A stretch of DNA of 38,420 nucleotides from Streptomyces altiplanensis (GCA_003719395.1 RHMC01000059.1:1-38420), one strand, 5' to 3'; shown: positions 27,213-35,326, counted from the first letter of the stretch. The notes: generated by a model from the letters alone, not told the origin. Made by a program: numbers and translations.

Positions 27213-28165
27213 TCACGTGTACGTCGACATCACCTTCAGCGACGCCCGCCAGCCGACCAGGCGCCGGCGCCAGTCGAGCGGGGTGATGTGAACGGCCTGG
27301 CCTGGGGAGCCGTCCCAGGTGGTGGGCAGGCGTCAGCGTCGAGAGCGGCCACCACCTCGCGGCCGACCGCCGCGGTGCTCTCCTCCGAGCCGTCGAAGCC
27401 GCCGTACAGGAGCATCAGGCCATGGCCTGCGGCGGCGGAGTCGGTGCACTGGGTGTGGAAGTAGACGAAGCCGCGGGCATCGGATGCCCCCTCTGCTCCG
27501 ATCTCCGTGTTGCCGCAGGACCGGCAGCAGGTGAAGTTCTCCCGAGCCGTGATGCCGGCGGCCTCCAGTGCGGTGAAGGCGCGGGTGAGCCGCTCAGGGT
27601 CGGTCTCGCCCTGCCATGTGGCCTGTTCCGCCACGCGCTCCAGCCACATCCGGTCGACCAGCGCCTCCGCCTGCTCACGGGAGACGGGCCGACGGTCCTT
27701 GGCGACCAGGTAGTCCTCAGCGAGCTCGGCCAGTTCGGCCCGGGAGGCGTAGCCGCCGACCAGCACCTCACGGACGCGCTTCTCCAACTCCTTGCGCTCG
27801 TCTTCGTCGATGTCGAGCGGCGGCACCTCGCGGGTGGGGCCCATGTCCAGCAGCGACCAGGCCAGACCGGCGTCCCAGCCGGTCTCCTGGCGGGCCCAGC
27901 CGGCAATCGCCGCAATCACGGCCTCGGGTCCGTCGGTCGTCGCCTGGAAGTGCCGGTCAGCGGCACCGTCGCGGTGCTCCAGCGTGTAGTCACCACCGGC
28001 CTTGTGCCAGACCTGGGCGAAGACGTCAGGCAGGTCGGGTATCGGCTGGACCACCAGGAACCGGTCACCGTCACCGCCGATTCGCCGGACCAGCCCGGCG
28101 AGCTCCTCGGCAGACACGCGGACGTGTCGCTCCCAGTTCTCCGTCTTCACCACGATCTCAAGCAT
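27213..28165 (-). CDS. DUF6891-like domain protein (frameshifted C-terminus)
   Basis: Protein of about 317 residues. It opens MLEIVVKTENWERHVRVSAE and has an N-terminal domain with FLVVQPIPDLPDVFAQVW and YTLEHRDGAADRHFQATT, resembling immunity-like proteins. An acidic helical middle follows, then a C-terminal domain with FTCCRSCGNTEIGAE and ARGFVYFHTQCTDSA, the Cys-rich pattern of the DUF6891 family. One missing base near 27325 derails the end; restored, it continues as GQAVHITPLDWRRRLVGWRA and stops at 27213-27215. The ATG at 28165 is the first start at the conserved region. The two Cys pairs (C-C-x-x-C) may bind a metal. Function unknown; possibly an immunity or regulatory protein. Confidence 0.68.
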
Positions 28166-28498
28166 GCGCAGACTCTGACACACCCCTCTGACAACAGACC
28201 TCCCTGGACCTGGCACCGCCTCTGCACCACCACGTGACTCCGGGCAGCTCGGCGGAAAACTGCGCCGGCCACAGCGCTACCAAAGGCGCCTGCAACGCGT
28301 CTTCTGCATTTCCGTGCTGCTCAGCATCCGTCCTGCATCCGCACTCGCGCCGGTTTCACCGCCGCAACCGCGCCGGGGGAAAGCGTCATACCCAGGACGT
28401 GACCGTCCTTGCCCGCCGCCGCGTCGGCGTCCTATGGACCCTGAACCCTGATCTGTGACCGACGCTTTCAGGAGGTGATGCCACCAGTGGTCGTCAGT
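28166..28498. other. Gap without recognised gene
   Basis: 333 bp between the DUF6891-like gene and the left hairpins of the transposase unit. I see no conserved reading frame; an AGGAGGT at 28470-28475 has no good frame behind it. Confidence 0.5.
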
Positions 28499-28597
28499 CC
28501 CACCAATGGCCTGGTGGGCCGGGTCGTGACAGGACAGGGCCCTTCGTCGTTGGCGTGGTGATCTCCCCCGTCACACCGGCGACCGAGGGGCCCTGTC
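28499..28597. repeat. Two strong hairpins at the left end of the IS
   Basis: First hairpin: CCCACCA (28499-28505) and TGGTGGG (28512-28518), perfect, 6-nt loop. Second: GACAGGGCCC (28533-28542) and GGGCCCTGTC (28588-28597), a perfect 10-bp outer stem with further pairing inside (GGTGA with TCAC), followed by GGTTTTGT. They lie just before the transposase and probably belong to the IS end, where they may shield the transposase from outside transcription. The exact IS boundary could not be set. Confidence 0.5.
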
Positions 28598-28613
28598 GGT
28601 TTTGTACCCTTCC

Positions 28614-29243
28614 ATGCCCGACGTCCCGTACGAGCTCGTCGAGCATGTCTCCTGGCTCATCCACGCTCGAAGGCGTGAACTCCGACCGGCCCGGCGGAAG
28701 TTGAGCCGATTCCAGCAGGCCCTGCTCACCCTTGCGCATCTGCGCAGGAACGAAACACACAGGAAGCACGGCATGGGCGTCCAGGTCATCGCACGGCCGG
28801 ACGGAACCCCACTCCGGTTCTCGCGTGCCACACCGGGGCGCACCCACGGCCTGACCGCAGCGCGAGCCCACGGCATCGTCCAGGCGTGCCTGACCCGGCA
28901 GATCCTCATGCTCGCGGACCGGGCCTGTCAGAGAGCCGGCGTCACCGTTCGCACCCCCTACTACCACCACCGCGAACAGTCCGGGCACTACCAGGAGTTC
29001 AACCGTGATCACGCACGGCTGCGGCCTCCTGGAGAACGTGCCTTCGCACAGCTGAAAACCCGCCGACTGCTCCGGCGGGCCAGATGCTCCCCTCGCTGCG
29101 TCGGAACCATCCTCCAGGCCGCCCACACCCTCCTGTCCTGTACGTGTTCAGAACAGAAGAGGTTCAGTGCTCACAGAGGGAGAATTCTCGTTCGTAGAGC
29201 TGCTCGTTGTGTTCGTCGACGAAGAACTTGCGTTCCTGCATAA
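28614..29243 (+). pseudogene. IS5-like DDE transposase with in-frame internal deletion
   Basis: Defective transposase. The start MPDVPYELVEHVSWLIHARR is the usual N-terminus of a widespread actinobacterial DDE transposase. The C-terminal part is also normal: HGMGVQVIARPDGTPLRFSR, TRQILMLADRACQRAGVTVR with a catalytic Asp, and DHARLRPPGERAFAQLKTRR with the Glu. Between LAHLRRNET and HRKHG about 80-90 residues are missing without a frame change, including the first catalytic Asp block. The normal stop is also gone, and the frame runs past 29160 into the antisense of the DUF4246 gene. The copy cannot transpose alone. ATG at 28614 follows the left-end hairpins. Confidence 0.72.
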
Positions 29244-30672
29244 GTTGTTCGCGGTAGTTCTTGGCCTGTTCAAGCGTCATGGTCGAGGTGTCGGACCATG
29301 GTTGTTGCGGTGGCACATCGGATGTCGAGACGATCTTTTGCGACGGGTCGACCAGGAAGAACGCAAGAATTTTTCGATATCCCGGGCGGGTGGGGTCCTT
29401 GAGGCGGAATGAGCTGACGCGGTGTTGCAGGATGTTCGGGAACGCCAGGCAGCGGCCCGCTGGGGTCGATGCCGATCCCAGCATCTGGTTCAGTGCGTCT
29501 TCGTCCTCCAGGCCGTAGACCTCACGCAGACCGTTGTCGTCGTTCTGTTCGTAGTACGGGTCGTCGAGTGCCGCCCGGAAACTCAGCCGGCTTTCGGTGA
29601 TGTTCTCGCTGTCCCAGTAATAGATGCCGGTCGAGACGATCCTCTCGTTCAACATCCCCTCGACATGCCAGGAACCGCCGGGGTAATCGGGCTTGTCCGG
29701 GGTGAGGTGAATGGTGGCGAGCTTGACGATGACCTGGAGACGGCGGCCGCGCAGGTCGACTCGGGCGGATGCATCGGGCGACTCGGGCGGGGTGAATTCC
29801 GGGGCGTCCGGGATGACCGGGCGGCGGTTTTCCCACCAGTCGTCCTGGGCCTCCTCCCACGCACGGAGGGCTTCTGCGTAGGCCCCGTCATCACTGTAGG
29901 AGGATTTGTCCGGGTGCTCCGGCTCCGAGTCGTACCACCCGTAAGGATCGGCCTCGATCCGCAGGGGCCGCGGATGACGCAGATCGGTGAGCACGTTCTC
30001 CAGCAGCGGCCGGAAGCGCGCGAACAAGTCTGGCAGGACGGAGGCCAGTTCGCGATGATTCTCGGGGTGGACGTTGTTGACGTACGAACGGAAGGCGACA
30101 TCGCCGTCGTCACTGACGTCGACGTCAGTGGGCAGCCACTGGAATTTTTCCGAGAATTCGTACTTCGAGTAGCGGTCCGTCGGGTTCTGCCAAGCCCGCT
30201 CGGGCGCGCCGCTCGCCTCTTTCACCAGACAGAAAAGTGAGGGATGAACCAGATCCAGTACCTGGCCGTCGGATCCGGGATGCCAGTCCTTTTCTGCTTC
30301 GGGGACCTGTTCCAGAACCCGAACCGCCTCGCGCAGCCGGGATCTGAGCTTGTCGTCGACCAGTGTGTCCGACTGCCACACCCCGTCGACGGCGGACACC
30401 TCGGCGCCGGTTCGTCCGTCCCGCAGCGCGGCATAATGCAGGAGTTCGGCAAGCACGTAACGAACCTGCGCTTCGGTGAGGCCCTGGGCGATCGCTTCTC
30501 GCGTCCACCTGGCGACGATGCCGGCATCGTTCATCTTGTCGAACCACCCGGGCTTCGCCCGAATGTGTGAGCTGCACTGCATCATCTGAAGTTCCCGCAG
30601 CGTTCGGGGTGTCGCGAACGATATGGAACGGGAAGCATGAAAGGGCAGCGGGAAAGCAGACAGGCCAGTCAA
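29164..30672 (-). CDS. DUF4246 domain protein, probable 2OG-Fe(II) oxygenase-like fold
   Basis: Intact protein of 502 residues that follows the DUF4246 family along its whole length: TPRTLRELQMMQCSSHIRAK near the N-terminus, SYVNNVHPENHRELASVLPD in the middle, then SWHVEGMLNERIVSTGIYYW, RCLAFPNILQHRVSSFRLKD and GYRKILAFFLVDPSQKIVST. The H-x-E (HVE) and a later His with an Arg (LQHRV ... GYRKIL) lie in the order expected for a double-stranded beta-helix iron site, so a 2-oxoglutarate-dependent oxygenase activity is plausible but unproven. The family is best known from fungi and is patchy in bacteria. The start is TTG at 30672 with GGAAGGA upstream; an internal ATG near 30585 would remove conserved residues. 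It is flanked by IS debris on both sides. Confidence 0.78.
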   Translation of the reverse strand: MTGLSAFPLPFHASRSISFATPRTLRELQMMQCSSHIRAKPGWFDKMNDAGIVARWTREAIAQGLTEAQVRYVLAELLHYAALRDGRTGAEVSAVDGVWQSDTLVDDKLRSRLREAVRVLEQVPEAEKDWHPGSDGQVLDLVHPSLFCLVKEASGAPERAWQNPTDRYSKYEFSEKFQWLPTDVDVSDDGDVAFRSYVNNVHPENHRELASVLPDLFARFRPLLENVLTDLRHPRPLRIEADPYGWYDSEPEHPDKSSYSDDGAYAEALRAWEEAQDDWWENRRPVIPDAPEFTPPESPDASARVDLRGRRLQVIVKLATIHLTPDKPDYPGGSWHVEGMLNERIVSTGIYYWDSENITESRLSFRAALDDPYYEQNDDNGLREVYGLEDEDALNQMLGSASTPAGRCLAFPNILQHRVSSFRLKDPTRPGYRKILAFFLVDPSQKIVSTSDVPPQQPWSDTSTMTLEQAKNYREQLMQERKFFVDEHNEQLYEREFSLCEH

Positions 30673-30806
30673 TTCTCTTGGTCCTTCCAGTCGGTGTGGG
30701 GTGGCGGGAAGGATACTTCAGCAGACTGACACCGCAGCCGTGGCCCCTGTCATCGCTGATCCGGGAGCCAGGGCATCGTCGTAGTCGCGTGATGTCCGGT
30801 TCGCGC
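30673..30806. other. Upstream region of the DUF4246 gene
   Basis: 134 bp between the TTG start and the ISAs1-like remnant. It contains the GGAAGGA ribosome site for the DUF4246 gene. No other structure is recognised. Confidence 0.4.
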
Positions 30807-30920
30807 TCATCCGAGGCCGAGGAGCGCGAGGGGGCGGGGGTTGCGGACGTTGCGGCGTAGGCCGGCCGTGGTGTTCTTGACTCCAGCCGTGCGGAGGGCC
30901 CCGACGGCGAGTCTTGGAGC
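30807..30920 (-). pseudogene. ISAs1-family transposase, C-terminal fragment
   Basis: On the minus strand a short frame reads RLAVGALRTAGVKNTTAGLR followed by RNVRNPRPLALLGLG and a stop at 30807-30809. This is the standard C-terminus of ISAs1-family transposases (NLA-x-G-x-LR-x-AG-x-x-N-x-x-AGLR ... RPLALLG). Upstream of about 30920 the similarity ends. Only some 35 residues of about 400 remain. Confidence 0.55.
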
Positions 30921-31363
30921 TTGAGTGGGTCTGGCTGCAGTCGGCCTGACACATCGTCATGAATAGTGAAAGCAGCGTGAGTCGGGTCATGGGCACAGGA
31001 AGCCCGCAGCCGCCTGTGATCATGATTGTTCTCTACGCAGCTTGATCACCTGGACACATCCGCTGGACGACAGTGAGCAAGCAGGGCCTGCTTGAAGCAG
31101 CTCAACTTCCGCCAGCAGAAGCACCTGTCGGACCGGCCTGAGTTCGGCACAGGCCTCCCGCCTCGGCTTCTCCTGAGGTTGCGCGGTGTCTCCGACCCGA
31201 CGGGTTCGAGCCCGAGGAGCGAGAGAGCAACGTCTCTTCCTGGACTCTTCGCACCACAGCCGAAAAACGGCCGTCAGGGGGCCGAGGCCCGCTACGGTGA
31301 TCGGCATGAAGCGCGCTGCCACGACGACGACGCCGGAGAGGTGGCCCGGCGCGCTGACAGGCG
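30921..31363. other. Gap without recognised gene
   Basis: 443 bp with no convincing reading frame. A small dyad (GCCGAAAAACGGC near 31260) is present. The strand bias and codon patterns do not suggest a gene. Confidence 0.5.
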
Positions 31364-31412
31364 ACCTGATCCGAAGCCCCCGGGGCACGTGCCCCGGGGC
31401 TTCGGATCAGGT
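31364..31412. terminator. 49-nt near-perfect palindrome, probable bidirectional terminator
   Basis: The two arms (ACCTGATCCGAAG then C and G runs, centred on CACGTG at 31386-31391) are complementary over 24 bp with one unpaired C. The hairpin would be exceptionally stable. It lies 60 bp after the stop of the small secreted protein gene (minus strand). It has no T-run on either side, as usual for Streptomyces terminators. A transcript-end or mRNA-stabilising role is likely. Confidence 0.6.
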
Positions 31413-31471
31413 CCGGTCACGTGCCCCGCAGCCGGCCAGGACCGACGGGAGCGGGCGGGAGCGCCGGACGG

Positions 31472-31693
31472 TCAGCCCAGCGGGCTCGGGTTGTTCAGAA
31501 CATCGCCGGTGGGCTTGTAAGGGCCCCCGGTCACCGTCTCCTCGGTCACCGGCTTGTACGGGCCTCCGGCCACCGTCTCCTCGGTCACCGGGACACTGTG
31601 CGTCTGGTGATGACCGGCCTGGGCCGCACCGGCGGTCAGGGCGACAAGGGTGAATGCTCCGCCTATCACTGCTGCAACAGCTTTGGCACGCAC
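31472..31693 (-). CDS. Small secreted protein with tandem 13-residue repeats
   Basis: Predicted 73-residue precursor. GTG at 31693 gives a Sec signal peptide: basic start VRAKA, hydrophobic core AVIGGAFTLVALTAG, cleavage after AQA. The mature part is only about 45 residues: GHHQTHS, then two copies of PVTEETVxGGPYK, then PTGDVLNNPSPLG. The repeat is also visible in DNA as two 39-bp units at 31512-31550 and 31551-31589, which differ at only a few bases. The frame is open upstream to 31894, without coding character and with no signal. An AGGGAG site lies about 12 bases before the GTG. No family is recognised; it may be a structural or signalling peptide of the cell surface. Confidence 0.6.
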   Translation of the reverse strand: MRAKAVAAVIGGAFTLVALTAGAAQAGHHQTHSVPVTEETVAGGPYKPVTEETVTGGPYKPTGDVLNNPSPLG

Positions 31694-31895
31694 AGTCGTT
31701 GTGCTCCCTACTCTGGTACTGGACGAACTGAATCCTGACAGTCTGGCAGGGGAACCCAGGAAGGGCACAGGATTTCGAGCTGGTGCGCCATGGGCGGGGC
31801 CGAGACCGAGATCGGTCAACCGACTGGGCCGGTGGGACAACACAGCCCGGCGACAGTGCACCCCTGGACCTGTGTTGTGGCTACAGTGCCGCAAA

Positions 31896-32222
31896 CTACC
31901 CCCACCTGCCAGTATTGAGGAGACCGTACTGGTTGCTCATGCTGTGGTCCCCGTAGGCCCCGGCAGCATTCGATGCCTCCCACGGCTGCGCGAGCTGCCC
32001 GCCGGCAACTGCGGTCACGCAGCCGCCGCTGACGCAGAGGGCGGTGTACTGCACTGTAGCCGCTGCATCACTATGCGATGCCTCCGACGACTGTGCGAGC
32101 TGTGGGGCCGAAACCAGTTCGGCGTGTCCGGTCGCGACGGCAACGCCAGAACCGAAAGCGAGCGTCGACACGACCGCCGCCGTGGTGAAGACACCTGCAA
32201 AGAGACGCTGTCGAGTACACAT
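31896..32222 (-). CDS. Small secreted protein with a CVSGGC motif
   Basis: Precursor of 108 residues. ATG at 32222 follows a strong GGAGGG site. The signal peptide is clear: MCTRQRLFAGVFTTAAVVST, then LAFGSGVAVATGHA with cleavage after ATG-HA or nearby. The mature part has two cysteines spaced as C-V-S-G-G-C and two related segments, QLAQSSEASHSDAAA and QLAQPWEASNAAGAYGD, so it seems built by internal duplication. No known family; chaplins and other Streptomyces surface proteins have different motifs. It stands 202 bp upstream of the other small secreted gene on the same strand. Confidence 0.62.
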   Translation of the reverse strand: MCTRQRLFAGVFTTAAVVSTLAFGSGVAVATGHAELVSAPQLAQSSEASHSDAAATVQYTALCVSGGCVTAVAGGQLAQPWEASNAAGAYGDHSMSNQYGLLNTGRWG

Positions 32223-32555
32223 AACCCTCCAGGATCATCAGACTTCATATCCGCACGCCATGCCTTCCGTGACGAGTCACGTAATGCCGCCGACGCGGAG
32301 GACGGTGTACTGCCCTGCGGCAGACGCGGCCTCACGTCCTGTGCGACCTGCCGGGGGCCCTTCGCCATAGTGGTGTGACACGGCCAACGGCCCCCTCCGC
32401 AAAGCCTTTTCCCATGCTCCGGCCCTCACAGTCCATGACTGCCTGCCGGCAACCTGCGCTTGCCCGGACGACACTGGCGAGCCTTCCACCACGGGCCTGC
32501 CCCTGTCACCGCTTACCGCCATGAGACATGGCATGAGATCGATAAAGTATTCACC
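32223..32555. other. Divergent gap with a degenerate copy of the small secreted protein
   Basis: On the minus strand near 32290-32345 a frame reads EAASAAGQYTVLRVGG, which resembles EASHSDAAATVQYTALCVSGG of the gene at 31896. The DNA around 32298 (GGACGGTGTACTGCCCTG) parallels that at 32038 (GGGCGGTGTACTGCACTG). This suggests a decayed tandem duplicate. The rest holds the promoters for that gene and for the LysR gene; GATAAAGTAT at 32540-32549 could be a -10 or LysR-site element. Confidence 0.35.
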
Positions 32556-33545
32556 ATGACTGCGGGCAGAGCAGCTGACGAGAGGCCCTCAACGGGCTCG
32601 GAACCCCGAACGCCAAGTCTTCATCAGTTACACCTCTTCGTCGCCCTGGCCGAGGAGCTCCACTTCTCGCGAGCTGCCGCTCGCCTGTTCATCACCCAGT
32701 CGGCACTCAGCCAGCAGATCAAGGACCTGGAAGGGCGCCTCGGCCTGAAGCTGTTCACCCGAACAAGCCGGGCCGTCACCCTCACCACGCCGGGGCAGGT
32801 ACTGCTGACGGACGCGCGTGCCGCGGTCGCGGCCGTGGACCGGCTGCGTCGGAACGCTGAAACCCATACGCGCCGGCTCTCCGGCCGGCTCGTCGTCGGC
32901 AGTATCGGCGCCGAAGCCGCCATGCCTCACACACGCGCCGTACTTCGCCTGTTGCACGACCGGCACCCACAGATACACGTCGAGGTACGCAGCCTCAATT
33001 TCATCGACCACGTCGATGCTCTGATCCAGCAAGAGGTCGATGTCGTCTTTCTCCGCCCACCGGTGCCGGCAGGCATCGAAGTGCAGCACCTCGTCACAGA
33101 ACCACGAGTGGCCTGCCTGCCGACGGGTGATCCCCTCGCAGGCCAGGAGCAGATCACCCTGGCCCAGCTGGCTCATCGCCCAGTGATCGACGTCCCGCCG
33201 GAAGCACCACGGGTCTGGTGGAAGTTCTGGGCCGTCGATCCGCGACCCGACCACACTCCGGTGCGTTACGGGCCCATAGCATCGGACATGGAGGGACTTC
33301 TGCACCTCGTGGCTCAGAACAAAGGCATGTGTTTCCTGCCGGCCGCCGCCCGTGACTTCTTCCCCCGACCCGGCGTCCGCTACGTCGACGTCACCGATCT
33401 CTCACCGTCCACCTCAGCGCTCGCGTGGCTGAGAACCAATCGCGCCGAGCCGGTCGTCGAAGCCGTCCGCAGGGCAGCCATGTCATTCAGTACCGGTGCG
33501 AACTCACGGGAGAGCCCCGCGGACCGAACCGGTGCGGGTCCGTGA
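32556..33545 (+). CDS. LysR family transcriptional regulator
   Basis: Intact regulator of 329 residues. The winged helix-turn-helix is at residues 24-85: LHLFVALAEELHFSRAAARL, QSALSQQIKDLEGRLGLKLF and RTSRAVTLTTPGQVLL. The effector domain starts at RLVVGSIGAEAAMPHTRAVL and includes VDVVFLRPPVPAGIEVQHLV, close to the BenM/CatM-like group that often responds to aromatic acids. ATG at 32556 precedes the conserved region by 25 residues; no clear ribosome site. It is transcribed away from the small secreted protein genes. LysR regulators usually control a divergent neighbour, which here would be the small secreted gene; this is only inference. Confidence 0.85.
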   Translation: MTAGRAADERPSTGSEPRTPSLHQLHLFVALAEELHFSRAAARLFITQSALSQQIKDLEGRLGLKLFTRTSRAVTLTTPGQVLLTDARAAVAAVDRLRRNAETHTRRLSGRLVVGSIGAEAAMPHTRAVLRLLHDRHPQIHVEVRSLNFIDHVDALIQQEVDVVFLRPPVPAGIEVQHLVTEPRVACLPTGDPLAGQEQITLAQLAHRPVIDVPPEAPRVWWKFWAVDPRPDHTPVRYGPIASDMEGLLHLVAQNKGMCFLPAAARDFFPRPGVRYVDVTDLSPSTSALAWLRTNRAEPVVEAVRRAAMSFSTGANSRESPADRTGAGP

Positions 33546-33830
33546 AGTACGACTTTCAGCTCCGGGCAGATCAGCGAGGCCATGCGGGGCTCCTTGCGGG
33601 GCAAGGGCGTGGGCGGCCCGTATCAGGCGCATCCCGGCGTTGTCGGTGATCCGTCACGAAGACCTTCACACCGCCGTCATCGCCCGCGCGGGCCGGCCTC
33701 CGCCCGGCACGACCGCCGGAACGCAGGTCGGCCGCACATCACTGCCGGCCGGCGTCGCGAACCTCACGGCCCGCAACGGGCGACTGCCCGCGCCGCAAAC
33801 CGTGAGCTGATGGCCCAGCTCAACCGCTGA
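33546..33830 (+). pseudogene. DUF6262/TnpC-like coiled-coil protein, C-terminal remnant
   Basis: Two plus frames together read VIRHEDLHTAVIARAGR, then TSLPAGVANLTARNGRL and, after a one-base shift, RAANRELMAQLNR followed by a stop at 33828-33830. The ending N-R-E-L-M-x-x-L-N is characteristic of small coiled-coil proteins encoded beside tyrosine recombinases of integrative elements. No N-terminus and no recombinase are present. A second remnant with the same type of ending lies at 36801-37026. The call is tentative. Confidence 0.4.
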
Positions 33831-33905
33831 CCAAGTCATCGCCGTCACCCCGCAAACCGGGACCCGACCAGGGCCGGCATCACCGCACGGCTGAGACAAC
33901 CTGAA

Positions 33906-34559
33906 TTACTTCCCCGCGCGCATCAGCAGATGCCCCCGGCGGAACCGTTCCCCCTCGCACGGTTCACGCAGCATCCGGCCGACCTCGGTGAAGCCGGCCT
34001 CACCGGCCAGCCCCGCGAGGTCGTCGATCGGCCATCGGTAGGCTGTCGCCACCTTGTGGTCGAACGCCGTGGTCGGCTCACCTTCCGACTCGAAGAAGGC
34101 GAGCAGAAGAGTTCCGCCGGGAGCGAGTACCCGACGGAACTCGGCGAAGTACGGGGACACGTCCCGCGGTGGGATGTGAATGACCGAATACCAGGACACG
34201 ATGCCCTGCAACTGGCCATCGGCCAAGTCCAGGGCGTCCATGGAACCGACCTCGAACCGCAGGTCCGGGTATGTCTCGCGGGCGAGACCGATCATCACCG
34301 GCGACAGATCGACGCCGAAGACGTCCAGTCCCAGATCCCGCAGGTGTGCAGTGACAGGTCCAGGGCCGCATCCCAGCTCGGCGACGGGCCCGGAGCGGGC
34401 GGCCCGCACAGTCTCGGCGAACGCGGCGAGCACCGCGCGGTCCAGCGGAAGTGTGTCCAGGTCGTCGCGGGGCAATTCGGCATAGCGAACGGCGACGGCA
34501 TCGTAGGCATCGGCTGTCGCGCGGTGATACGAGGAAAGTTCAGTCACAAGCGAGGACAC
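33906..34559 (-). CDS. Class I SAM-dependent methyltransferase
   Basis: Intact protein of 217 residues. Motif I is VAELGCGPGPVTAHLRDLGL (residues 60-79), the acidic end of strand 2 is VFGVDLSPVMIGLAR, then FEVGSMDALDLADGQLQGIV (motif post-I/II), SVIHIPPRDVSPYFAEFRRV and LAPGGTLLLAF (motif III). The substrate is not evident; small-molecule methyltransferases of this type are common in Streptomyces. GTG at 34559 was taken; a GTG at 34547 (VTELSSYHRA) is equally possible. No operon partner. Confidence 0.82.
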   Translation of the reverse strand: MSSLVTELSSYHRATADAYDAVAVRYAELPRDDLDTLPLDRAVLAAFAETVRAARSGPVAELGCGPGPVTAHLRDLGLDVFGVDLSPVMIGLARETYPDLRFEVGSMDALDLADGQLQGIVSWYSVIHIPPRDVSPYFAEFRRVLAPGGTLLLAFFESEGEPTTAFDHKVATAYRWPIDDLAGLAGEAGFTEVGRMLREPCEGERFRRGHLLMRAGK

Positions 34560-34864
34560 TAGAGCGTTCCTGGCGCTGACGACTGATTACCGGACAGGCC
34601 TCACTGCTGACTACTCGAAACGACAGTGGCGCCACATGTCCCGCACGCGGCAGTGTCACTTACAAGTGCCGCTTGCGCCAGCGCTGAGCTGCACGAATTG
34701 GTTTCCACTCGCCTCGCGCTACACGGTCGCCCCAGAGAAGCGACGCTCGCCGGCACGCACCCCGCCCCCTGCCCGGGCCGAAGGCGGGCTTGGCCGTGCT
34801 CACGGTGGTGGGGTGAGGCTCCCGTACTCCTGGCACGGCTCACCGGGCAGGTTCAACAAGCGGG
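34560..34864. other. Gap without recognised gene
   Basis: 305 bp. A minus-strand frame from 34843 to 34601 is cysteine-rich at its end but has no family resemblance and unusual composition, so I do not call it. It holds the upstream region of the methyltransferase. Confidence 0.4.
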
Positions 34865-35326
34865 TCACCTGCCGGACGTAAGTCGTCCGCCGTGGTTGCC
34901 ACGAGAGCCAGAACGCAGCGCAAGAACGCACCACAGGATCGCTGTCGTCAGCACAGCCGCAACCATCGCCCCCAGCGCCAGTGCCTCCGGCCGCCAGCCC
35001 AGCGAGAGCCGGGTGCCCAGGGCGGTGAGCACGGCTGCGATCCGCCCCGCGGCGTAGACCGGCGCCCTGGCTGCGGCCGCCCGCAGTGCGGCCGCCGCAG
35101 CCAGGCCGGTCGCAGTCCAGGCGACCAGATACGGCCAGACCGCCCCCGGAGCGACGGACGGCAGCCCGTATTCCTCGGGCCCTATACGGAACAAGGCGCT
35201 CGCCCAACCCAGGCCCACCCCGAGGACCGTGATGCCCACCACCCACAAGGCATGACGCCATAGCGGGCCAGGCCGCACATTCTCTTCGCGGTCGTCAGGG
35301 CCGGAGGAGTCGATGAGTTCAGTCAT
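34865..35326 (-). CDS. Small integral membrane protein, hypothetical
   Basis: Protein of 153 residues starting MTELIDSSGPDDREENVRPG (ATG at 35326), an acidic cytoplasmic tail followed by four predicted membrane segments: ALWVVGITVLGVGLGWASAL, VWPYLVAWTATGLAAAAAL, a helix around AAGRIAAVLTALG and ALGAMVAAVLTTAILWCVLA. It ends in a basic tail (SRGNHGGRLTSGR). The motif FRIGPEEYGLPSVAPGAVW between the first two helices might be characteristic but I do not know the family. The frame is open up to 35542 without a membrane signal, so I place the start at 35326. Ribosome site weak. Confidence 0.6.
   Translation of the reverse strand: MTELIDSSGPDDREENVRPGPLWRHALWVVGITVLGVGLGWASALFRIGPEEYGLPSVAPGAVWPYLVAWTATGLAAAAALRAAAARAPVYAAGRIAAVLTALGTRLSLGWRPEALALGAMVAAVLTTAILWCVLALRSGSRGNHGGRLTSGR

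Noticed and set aside
28602..28613. TTG at 28602 as the transposase start
   Set aside because: The family normally begins at MPDVP, encoded by the ATG at 28614.
31512..31589. Two 39-bp direct repeats considered as a CRISPR or attachment-site repeat
   Set aside because: They lie in frame inside a secreted protein gene, encode the same peptide, and have no spacers.
34601..34843. Minus-strand 80-residue frame
   Set aside because: No family resemblance, no ribosome site, and no hydrophobic signal; likely chance.
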